Below are positions 1 through 5,048 of a stretch of 7,577 nucleotides of DNA, one piece after another. The notes beneath the pieces are model-generated. The model saw nothing but the letters and a program-made list of their open reading frames with translations, searched no databases and was not told the origin of the DNA. Every line of letters begins with the position of its first letter. Within the stretch, counting starts at the first letter, position 1. The translations under genes and the position numbers were made by a program. Source of the stretch: CAYLGT01 sp964383465 (GTDB lineage: Bacteria; Patescibacteriota; Saccharimonadia; Saccharimonadales; Saccharimonadaceae); assembly GCA_964383465.1 (NCBI GenBank), contig CAYLGT010000027.1:1-7577 (forward strand), in the 5' to 3' direction.

Positions 1-95
1 AGCGTACCGTCGGCGTTATGAACGGTACTCAAATAATCATTGAGGACATCTCCCCAAGTTCCTACATCTCCGCCAGGTTGTGGCAATCGAGCCAT
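1..95 (-). CDS. 5' end of a protein with an LPQPGGD-GTWGD N-terminal motif (partial)
   Basis: The gene starts at an ATG at 95-93 and runs off the window at base 1, so only 31 codons are visible. The start has a good Shine-Dalgarno (GGAG at 108-105, 9 bases upstream). The protein begins MAR and continues LPQPGGDVGTWGDVLND, then VHNADGT. I recognise this as a recurring N-terminal module of large proteins from Saccharibacteria and some other bacteria. Those proteins are often annotated as hypothetical, tail-fibre-like or beta-helix surface proteins; this is recalled, not checked. No signal peptide is visible in the part present. It follows the small Tat-signal gene by 73 bases. A weak promoter-like pair (TTTACG, 17 bp, TAATAT) overlaps the end of that gene. 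The function of the full protein cannot be told from this fragment. Confidence 0.72.
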   Translation of the reverse strand, partial: MARLPQPGGDVGTWGDVLNDYLSTVHNADGT

Positions 96-168
96 ATACT
101 ATATCTCCACTCTTTTGTCCCGCTCTCACACGTGGACAGTTTTATGTTCAAAGTACTTACGTTTTATA

Positions 169-357
169 TTAGCGCGTCTTGGGGCCACCGTAAACACCGG
201 CACCGAAACCAGTCGTCTGGGCTTTTGATCCAAACGAGGTTAGAGTCCGAGCGGCAGCTGCAGCACCCGAGAGCGCTAGGATGGTTAAACCTACGTGTTT
301 TAGAAATTCACGCCTATCAACTTCTTTACTCAGTACAGCCTGTACGTTGTTTCTCAT
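169..357 (-). CDS. 62-residue protein consisting mostly of a twin-arginine (Tat) signal peptide
   Basis: A start at 357 is supported by an AAGGA Shine-Dalgarno (369-365) at 7 bases and by an upstream promoter. Residues 14-20 read DRREFLK, very close to the Tat consensus (S/T)RRxFLK. A short hydrophobic h-region follows at about 22-36 (ending in five alanines), then R37. Only about 25 residues remain, ending in the Gly/Tyr motif GFGAGVYGG and a basic tail. There is no room for a folded passenger domain, so this is either a tiny exported or membrane-anchored peptide or a free Tat signal. It lies 72 bases after tatC on the same strand, which makes it a likely substrate of that translocase. The Tat-signal call rests on direct motif reading; the function of the mature peptide is unknown. 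Confidence 0.85.
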   Translation of the reverse strand: MRNNVQAVLSKEVDRREFLKHVGLTILALSGAAAAARTLTSFGSKAQTTGFGAGVYGGPKTR

Positions 358-392
358 ACCTTTTTCCTTTTTGTTTTAAAGCCTTTGACATA

Positions 393-421
393 AGCATAAT
401 GCCGCCAGGACTTGTCGTCAA
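393..421 (-). promoter_or_regulatory. Sigma70-type promoter for the small Tat-signal gene
   Basis: On the minus strand TTGACG (421-416) is followed by a 17-base spacer and TATGCT (398-393). The predicted start near 386 leaves a leader of about 29 bases holding the AAGGA ribosome site. The small gene can therefore be transcribed apart from tatAC. Read by eye only. Confidence 0.55.
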
Positions 422-429
422 GTAGTTTT

Positions 430-1431
430 CTATGGCCTACGAATGCCGTCAACTGACCTACGAGGTCCCGCGACCCGAGCCGTGCGCACCGTCTGGAGCT
501 GTGGGCCCGCCCGTCGCTTCACCTGCTGCCGAGTAGTCGGTAGCAGGTCAAAATTACGCCCTGAAACTCTCGCAGGTTCAGCCGCTACCAATACAGGCTC
601 TTTTCTGTTTTGCATCGGCTGTTGTTTTGGCTCTACAACGCTACTGGTCGTGGGGCTTTGCGGGGTATAGCGTGGAGCTGGTTGGTGCTTTCGGGCACTT
701 CGATTCATGAAAAATATCGCCACCACTCCCAGCTGATAAATAATGATGATAGGCAATGCAATCAAAGTCTGGTTAAAAACATCCGGGGTCGGAGTAATCA
801 TAGCCGCTGCTATGAACGAACCAATGAGCACGTACTGTTGTGTCGCAAGCAATCCGCCCTTTTGAAACGGCGAAACCCAGTTCCAAAAAAGTAGCAGCAG
901 TGGCAGCTGAAACAACACACCCAGCCCCAGCAAATAAGCGACAACAAAGCTCAGATACGAATCGGCTGTGAGATTTGCTTCAACAAACGATCCAGCAAAC
1001 GTCGTTAAGAATTTCAGTGCTGCCGGTATAGCAACAAAGTAGCCAAAACACACACCGGCTGCTAGTAGCAAAATAGACGCCAGGATAACGCGCAGTGAAT
1101 AACGCCGTGCCCTCACTGGCAACGCCGGCGCTATAAATTTATACAGGTGGTAGATGAGTAGTGGCGCCGTTGCAACTACTCCAGCATAAAGCGTGATAGA
1201 AAAGATAAAGCTGAAACCACCCGCCGGAGTTAGGTAGACTAGTTTTTGCTGACCTATCGGTGACAGTACGATATGCACTAACCAGTCACGAACGTTATAG
1301 GCCAGCGACGACGCGATAACAAATACGAGCACCACAACAGCAAGACGCCATCGCAATTCTGAAAGATGATCTGCGATGGGTCGAGCAGCGTTCGGATTGT
1401 GTTTAGTTGTTCGAGTTGTTTTTGTCGACAT
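430..1431 (-). CDS. tatC: Sec-independent protein translocase TatC, with a long basic C-terminal extension
   Basis: TatC is the polytopic membrane receptor that binds twin-arginine signal peptides and works with TatA to export folded proteins. The N-terminal HLSELRWRL (22-30) is the family signature. FIAPAL (99-104), SYLSF (158-162) and TPTPDVFNQTL (213-223) also align with TatC, and hydrophobic stretches fit six membrane helices up to about 242. Residues 244-333 form an extra tail of about 90 residues rich in Arg, Gln, Pro and Thr; usual TatC ends near 240-260. Two acidic positions of Escherichia coli TatC appear changed: Glu103 aligns with Ala108 (FIAPALPVRARR) and Glu170 with Gln175 (LFQLPL). 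Glu15, Asp211 and Gln215 equivalents (E25, D217, Q221) remain. The start overlaps tatA by 29 bases and has no clear ribosome site, suggesting translational coupling. Confidence 0.95.
   Translation of the reverse strand: MSTKTTRTTKHNPNAARPIADHLSELRWRLAVVVLVFVIASSLAYNVRDWLVHIVLSPIGQQKLVYLTPAGGFSFIFSITLYAGVVATAPLLIYHLYKFIAPALPVRARRYSLRVILASILLLAAGVCFGYFVAIPAALKFLTTFAGSFVEANLTADSYLSFVVAYLLGLGVLFQLPLLLLFWNWVSPFQKGGLLATQQYVLIGSFIAAAMITPTPDVFNQTLIALPIIIIYQLGVVAIFFMNRSARKHQPAPRYTPQSPTTSSVVEPKQQPMQNRKEPVLVAAEPARVSGRNFDLLPTTRQQVKRRAGPQLQTVRTARVAGPRRSVDGIRRP
521..548. repeat. 12-bp hairpin inside the tatC C-terminal extension
   Basis: An inverted repeat with arms at 521-532 and 537-548 and a 4-base loop. 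Eleven of twelve positions are Watson-Crick pairs; position 528/541 is G-T on the plus strand and A-C in the tatC mRNA. It lies in codons for residues 295-304 (DLLPTTRQQV). There is no U-run after it, so it is not a standard terminator. Confidence 0.55.
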
Positions 1432-1621
1432 TGTTGTCTGCCGACTTAGCGTTGTTCTTGACTTCGTCCATACCCTTCTTCAACTCACCTGCTGAAGAAC
1501 CGAGGCTGCGAGCAAGTTCTGGCAGTTTCTTTGCGCCGAACAAAAGGAGCAAGATAACCAGGATAACGATCAGCTCAGGGGTACCGAGACCGAGAAAATC
1601 TGCAAAAAAAGTACTTGTCAT
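1403..1621 (-). CDS. tatA: Twin-arginine translocase subunit TatA/TatE
   Basis: This small protein (72 residues) oligomerises to form the transport element of the Tat system. After a short start (MTSTFFADFLGLG), residues 14-28 (TPELIVILVILLLLF) form the single N-terminal membrane helix. The hinge FGAKKLPELARSLG (28-41) and amphipathic helix to about residue 57 match the TatA family closely. The Asn/Asp/Lys-rich tail from about 58 is expected to be disordered and cytoplasmic. The start at 1621 has a GAGG ribosome site (1635-1632) 10 bases upstream and a TATACT -10 element further up. Its end overlaps the start of tatC by 29 bases. No separate tatB is seen, so TatA probably serves both roles, as in minimal TatAC systems. 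Confidence 0.95.
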   Translation of the reverse strand: MTSTFFADFLGLGTPELIVILVILLLLFGAKKLPELARSLGSSAGELKKGMDEVKNNAKSADNNVDKNNSNN

Positions 1622-1651
1622 TGTGTATTTCCCTCACTTAGTGTATTACTA

Positions 1652-1659
1652 AGTATAGT
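1652..1659. promoter_or_regulatory. Overlapping divergent -10 elements between tatA and the LAYTG gene
   Basis: TATACT on the minus strand (1657-1652) and TATAGT on the plus strand (1654-1659) overlap in the 73-base divergent gap. They would give leaders of roughly 24 bases to tatA and 29 bases to the plus-strand gene. They sit in a 6-bp inverted repeat, TTACTA/TAGTAA (1646-1651 and 1656-1661, 4-base spacer). Neither direction has a good -35, so the call is tentative. Confidence 0.4.
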
Positions 1660-1694
1660 AACGCTTGTAGTTAATAAAATCAACAAGGTGGAAA

Positions 1695-1907
1695 ATGGAT
1701 TTAGTCAACTTTTTGTACACGCTTGCAGCCTATGACTGTGGCGCATATGGGGCAGGAAATTATAACCAGGGCGCCTGCGAAGGTACGGCAACCGGTGGCT
1801 CACTTGCCTACACCGGAGAGCCGTTGCTGCTCTTTCTCGGACTTGCTGTAGTCATTATCGCGGTTTCCGCTTTCCTCTACTTCAAAAAAGGATCGCGCAA
1901 AAAATAA
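1695..1907 (+). CDS. 70-residue surface peptide with an LAYTG sorting-like signal and C-terminal membrane anchor
   Basis: The only plus-strand gene in the window. It has an AAGGTGG ribosome site at 1685-1691, 3 bases from the ATG, and an in-frame stop upstream (1668-1670). Residues 37-41 read LAYTG, followed by a hydrophobic segment at about 43-63 and the basic tail KKGSRKK. This is the layout of a sortase cell-wall sorting signal; LAxTG is the form associated with class E sortases of actinobacteria. The N-terminal half is Gly/Tyr/Asn rich (CGAYGAGNYNQGAC) with two cysteines, C15 and C28. A classical signal peptide is not obvious; MDLVNFLYTLAAY is only mildly hydrophobic. It may simply be a single-pass membrane peptide. 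It diverges from tatA and converges on the DUF916-like gene with 4 bases between stops. No sortase is in view. Confidence 0.75.
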   Translation: MDLVNFLYTLAAYDCGAYGAGNYNQGACEGTATGGSLAYTGEPLLLFLGLAVVIIAVSAFLYFKKGSRKK

Positions 1908-1911
1908 ACTC

Positions 1912-2802
1912 TTATCGCTCACGTTGCGACAGGTAGACAATTCCGCCCATTATCGCAACGGCGAGCACTAGATACAGCCATAGAGGTGCCATCAGTACGA
2001 ACTGCGCCGATGTCTTGCTGTCATCGAGAAAATCTACTGTAGTCGTAACTTTAAACAGGCCGATCCCCGGAGCATCTTTCCACTCCAACGGCATGCGACG
2101 GGTCGTCTCAGGCAGTACTGCATACTCTTTCATGTATGAGTACTTACTATTGCCAAACACATCCGATACTTCGATCGCAGTTTTGGCGAGAAAGTCGGCG
2201 TTTCCGTTGTTTTTGACTGTAATCGATGCTTCGAGCGGAGCTTTAAACTGGAAAAAAGGCGTGTCGTGTTTCACGACCTCACCACCAGTAATGAACTGGC
2301 CTTTTACCGTAGCGTAGATGATCATACCGACTCGCTTCTGTCGAGCGACCGATGTACCACCAGTAGTATTTTTGGGAGCTTGCGTCTCAGAAAATACAAT
2401 TCCGTAGTGTCCGCCAGGAGCCGCTGTCTTCGGAACAGTGATGGTAAAAGGCACCAGGGTCGATTCACCTGGCTTTAAGACATACTGGGTCTTTTCGAAA
2501 CTTACCCATTTGTTCACGTCGCTGTTTGGCGACTTAGAGAAATAGTCAGGGTCATACGATTCACCTTTTACAAAGTACGGCTGAGCGTAGACGTTAAACG
2601 TATAGCTGACCTTACCGTCATTGACGATAGTGAAGTCATCTTGCTTCACATCACCACTGCTGAGTTCATAGCGTTTACTGACTGGTGAAAGCGTGATGCT
2701 TTCTACCGTTTCATCTGCTGCACTAGCCGGTGAAACAACCCCAAACTGACTCACAAGCACCGTCATGAGGCCAAGCCAGATGTATAGAATTCCCCGTTTC
2801 AT
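1912..2802 (-). CDS. Secreted, membrane-anchored DUF916-like (WxL-interacting-type) protein
   Basis: The protein (296 residues) has a signal peptide (about 1-28, cleavage near PASA), an extracellular body and a C-terminal membrane helix (about 272-290) followed by the short tail SQRER. The body begins ITLSPVSKRYELSSGD and has FTIVNDGKVSYTFNVYAQPY and, after WVSF, a LKPGESTLVPFTITVP segment and GGHYGIVFSE. This arrangement is typical of DUF916/WxL-interacting-type immunoglobulin-like domains; a second beta domain lies at about 190-268. In Firmicutes such proteins bind peptidoglycan and partner with WxL surface proteins. It is the third gene of the operon, 18 bases after the second secreted paralog, which fits a partner or anchoring role. 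The ribosome site is weak (AGAG), suggesting coupling. The family call comes from sequence style, not from a profile search. Confidence 0.72.
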   Translation of the reverse strand: MKRGILYIWLGLMTVLVSQFGVVSPASAADETVESITLSPVSKRYELSSGDVKQDDFTIVNDGKVSYTFNVYAQPYFVKGESYDPDYFSKSPNSDVNKWVSFEKTQYVLKPGESTLVPFTITVPKTAAPGGHYGIVFSETQAPKNTTGGTSVARQKRVGMIIYATVKGQFITGGEVVKHDTPFFQFKAPLEASITVKNNGNADFLAKTAIEVSDVFGNSKYSYMKEYAVLPETTRRMPLEWKDAPGIGLFKVTTTVDFLDDSKTSAQFVLMAPLWLYLVLAVAIMGGIVYLSQRER

Positions 2803-2820
2803 CTAGCTCTAAATTGTAGC

Positions 2821-3426
2821 TTAGTTGGTAGTTGCTGTATAGGTAACCGTGTCGGTGTAAACACCGTTAGGCTGTGTGTTGTCGGCCTTTGCTGCCCACC
2901 AGACAGTTGTTGTATCGTTGGTAGCACTCGTGCCGGTCGTCTTGATCGTCACAGCCGAACCGCTTGCCGGTACACCAGCCCATTTTGAAGTGCTTGAGCC
3001 GTTACTTGTTTCTGTTGAGTAGCTGGCGTCAAACCCACCCGCACTCGCTAGGGCGTAGCCCCAGGTACCGCTCGACAGAGCTGTTGGAGAAGCAAAGGTC
3101 CCGGAGTGCGCCGTAAAGTTATTGCCACCGCTAGTCAGTGTCGTCGAAGCATCAGCATCTTCCAGCGTCAGCGTATAGCCAGTCGCGTTGTTTGTGTTGA
3201 CTGTGACTGTGTCACTCGAGCTACTCACCACTCCTCCTGAAGTCGGAGTAAGCGCAAACGAAACGGGGCTGTTAGTCGTAATGCTAATCGCAGCGCCTAC
3301 ATTTGCGGTAATCGTCGTGTTTGCAGACGATGTCGCCGCAGAAGCAACCATCGGCAGTGCTGCTATCCCAAAGATAGATGCTGTTATCGTCGCACGCAGT
3401 GCCCTGCTACCAAGAGTGGTGATCAT
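2821..3426 (-). CDS. Secreted Thr/Ser-rich beta surface protein, paralog 2
   Basis: The protein has 201 residues, with a signal peptide at 1-30 (ending VASA) and a mature part of 171 residues starting ATSSANTTI. The start at 3426 has an AAGGA site (3439-3435) 8 bases upstream. The mature part is rich in Thr, Ser, Gly and Asn and is predicted all-beta. Landmarks are LTPTSGGVVSSSSDT, GYTLTLEDADA, GTWGYA, SKWAGVPASGS, TTVWWAAKA and the C-terminal YTDTVTYTATTN. It has no membrane anchor or sorting signal, so attachment must come from a partner or be absent. It is about 84% identical (27 differences in 171, no gaps) to the protein encoded just upstream, while the signal peptides are unrelated. It resembles WxL-type surface proteins in context, but no canonical WxL motif is visible. 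The biochemical role is unknown. Confidence 0.85.
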   Translation of the reverse strand: MITTLGSRALRATITASIFGIAALPMVASAATSSANTTITANVGAAISITTNSPVSFALTPTSGGVVSSSSDTVTVNTNNATGYTLTLEDADASTTLTSGGNNFTAHSGTFASPTALSSGTWGYALASAGGFDASYSTETSNGSSTSKWAGVPASGSAVTIKTTGTSATNDTTTVWWAAKADNTQPNGVYTDTVTYTATTN

Positions 3427-3448
3427 GGTGGAAGTCCTTACCTAAAAA

Positions 3449-4036
3449 CTAGTTTGTTGTTGCCGTGTACGTGACGGTGTCGGTATAGGTACCGTTAGCC
3501 TGTGAACTGTTGGCTTTTGCTGCCCACCAAACGGTTGTCGTGTCATTTGTAGCGGTTGTACCAGTAGTTTTGAGTGTGACACCGGATCCGCTAGCTGGGA
3601 CGCCAGCCCATTTTGAGGTGCTCGAGCCGTTGTTTGTTTCTGTTGAATAACTGGCATCGAAGCCGCCGGCACTCGCCACTGCATACCCCCAGGTCCCATT
3701 CGAAAGTGCCGTTGGAGCGGCAAAGGTTCCAGAGTGCGCCGTAAAGTTGTTACCACCACTGACCAGTGTTGTCGTTGCATCGGCGTCTTCTAGTGTCAGC
3801 GTATAACCAGCTGTGCGGTTGGTGTTGACCGTAATTGTGTCACTCGAGCTGCTAACGACACCACCAGAGGTTGGCGTCAGGTTGAGCGTCACAGTGCTCG
3901 ATGTCGTGATGCTGATAACTGCATTCACCGTAGCGTTGATAGTTGTGTTCGCTGAAGACGTGGCGGCAGCAGCCACAAGCGGACTCAGTGCAACTGCACT
4001 GGTCACACCCACGTAAGCGAGTCGTTTAAGTTTCAT
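3449..4036 (-). CDS. Secreted Thr/Ser-rich beta surface protein, paralog 1
   Basis: First gene of the surface operon, 195 residues. I place the start at the ATG at 4036 (MKLKRLAYVG), not at the in-frame ATG at 4111. It has an AGGGG ribosome site at 6 bases, gives a proper signal peptide (1-24, ending VAAA), and the promoter lies inside the longer reading. The mature part (171 residues, ATSSANTTI to TYTATTN) aligns without gaps with the downstream paralog. It shares the GTWGYA, SKWAGVPASGS and TTVWWAAKA landmarks. Only 22 bases separate the two genes. Proteins of this style are common in Saccharibacteria and are usually unnamed; a structural or adhesive role at the surface is inference. Confidence 0.85.
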   Translation of the reverse strand: MKLKRLAYVGVTSAVALSPLVAAAATSSANTTINATVNAVISITTSSTVTLNLTPTSGGVVSSSSDTITVNTNRTAGYTLTLEDADATTTLVSGGNNFTAHSGTFAAPTALSNGTWGYAVASAGGFDASYSTETNNGSSTSKWAGVPASGSGVTLKTTGTTATNDTTTVWWAAKANSSQANGTYTDTVTYTATTN

Positions 4037-4042
4037 AGTTTG

Positions 4043-4047
4043 CCCCT
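4043..4047 (-). promoter_or_regulatory. Ribosome binding site that fixes the start of surface paralog 1
   Basis: AGGGG on the minus strand ends 6 bases before the ATG at 4036. The longer in-frame start at 4111 lies on the -35 hexamer of the promoter and would put 25 residues before the signal peptide, so it is unlikely. Confidence 0.7.
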
Positions 4048-4082
4048 GTTGTGTGTTTTTGTTTTTAGGTACTTCTGGCGTT

Positions 4083-4111
4083 AGGATACGCCTGATGCTT
4101 ATGCTTGTCAA
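4083..4111 (-). promoter_or_regulatory. Strong sigma70-type promoter of the surface-protein operon
   Basis: On the minus strand a perfect TTGACA (4111-4106) is followed by a 17-base spacer and TATCCT (4088-4083). The expected start near 4076 gives a leader of about 40 bases, A-rich before the ribosome site. It lies in the 95-base gap after the alpha/beta hydrolase gene and would drive both paralogs and the DUF916-like gene. Confidence 0.68.
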
Positions 4112-4131
4112 GCGATTTTCTTACATAGTTT

Positions 4132-5016
4132 TTATAGATTTATAGCATCACCTAGATCATCGGCGTCGCGCTGCAGCTCGAGATCTTCCAGCAGGTATGC
4201 CACTCGCTCCATAGCCTCAGTGCGCCAGGCGAGATCTATATGACTAAAGCCGCGCAAAACCGTATGGTACGCAGAACCGATTCCTGCCTCATGAAAGATC
4301 TGTCTCGAAACACTGGCGGGAAAGATCCCATCATACTCGAAAGTAACTGCTTTATAAGGAAACGCTCCAGACCGAATGATCTGTTGTATGTCGTCAGTTA
4401 CCGATATTCTCGAAAGCTGCTCTACTTCTCGGGCCGCCAGTTTTATCTTTGTCGCGCTGCCAAAATACCGAGCAGAGTTCACCATCGCTACTCGTGCGAC
4501 GTGCGCGTCGATGCGACGGAGTGGGGCTCGAAGTACTTCGAAGCTCCCTTGTCTGGCCAGCTTGAGCGGACGCTGAAAATTGACTACCCCTGCCATGCCC
4601 AGTGTCATCTTTGCCGCAATCCGTAACTCATCATGAGTAGGAGATTCAGGGTCAATGTGGTCGCGAGCCACCCATGTATCGACGAGCCCGCCAGTGGACC
4701 AGCCCAGTAGCGTCACCGACCGATCACCTAGACTCCTTAGCACCACTTCCCTTGTCTGTCGACGAAACTCCAGGGGGTCGAGGAGGGCTGCTTCAACCCG
4801 TGGGTCGTCATAGGTTTGCACAGGGCGATGCAGTCGTGTTGCCAGATGCACAGCGAGGGTACGCATTTCTTCGATCCCCGCTCCGTAGCCGTTACCTATA
4901 CTGACAACTGGTGCCGCCTCATCGCAATGGACAGCTGGCGAAACGAGCTCGCACTGGACTCGTCCCGCTCGCCATGGATGCTCCACACTATACCGCTCAT
5001 ACGTCACCCGATTCAT
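4132..5016 (-). CDS. Alpha/beta hydrolase-fold protein
   Basis: The protein has 294 residues and the marks of a serine hydrolase. IGNGYGAG (40-47) fits the oxyanion-hole loop, GWSTGG (105-110) is the nucleophile elbow with Ser107, and FSHIDL (257-262) supplies the likely catalytic His259. Asp229 (YDGIF) is the likely acid. Residues from about 145 to 215 would form a helical cap. No signal peptide or membrane segment is seen, so it should be cytoplasmic. Substrate cannot be told: esterase, lipase, thioesterase or peptidase-like activity are all possible. It follows the PD-(D/E)xK-like gene by 32 bases and probably ends the operon. The ribosome site is poor (a GGGG 2 bases from the ATG), so the start is uncertain; a GTG at codon 4 is an alternative. 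Confidence 0.82.
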   Translation of the reverse strand: MNRVTYERYSVEHPWRAGRVQCELVSPAVHCDEAAPVVSIGNGYGAGIEEMRTLAVHLATRLHRPVQTYDDPRVEAALLDPLEFRRQTREVVLRSLGDRSVTLLGWSTGGLVDTWVARDHIDPESPTHDELRIAAKMTLGMAGVVNFQRPLKLARQGSFEVLRAPLRRIDAHVARVAMVNSARYFGSATKIKLAAREVEQLSRISVTDDIQQIIRSGAFPYKAVTFEYDGIFPASVSRQIFHEAGIGSAYHTVLRGFSHIDLAWRTEAMERVAYLLEDLELQRDADDLGDAINL

Positions 5017-5048
5017 AGCCCCACTGTACGCTACGCTACGATCGTCGG

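Noticed and set aside
18..425. Plus-strand open frame of 135 codons
   Set aside because: It runs antisense to the Tat-signal gene and the start of the LPQPGGD gene, has no ribosome site, and its composition does not resemble a protein.
3449..3451. A terminator between the two surface paralogs
   Set aside because: The 22-base gap holds the ribosome site of the second gene and no hairpin.
3442..3780. Second minus-strand frame inside surface paralog 1
   Set aside because: It overlaps a gene supported by a signal peptide and a close paralog; its Gln/Pro/Arg-rich content is a frame-shift artefact.
2821..4036. Calling the two secreted paralogs WxL-domain proteins
   Set aside because: The nearest Trp motifs are SKWAGV and VWWAAK; no W-x-L is seen, so only the gene context supports a WxL analogy.
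4037..4111. Longer start (ATG at 4111, MTSISIRRIL) for surface paralog 1
   Set aside because: It lies on the -35 hexamer of the operon promoter, has no ribosome site, and would bury the signal peptide 25 residues inside the protein.
5017..5048. Short tandem ACGCT-like repeats before the alpha/beta hydrolase gene
   Set aside because: Only two to three imperfect 5-base copies; too short to distinguish from chance.
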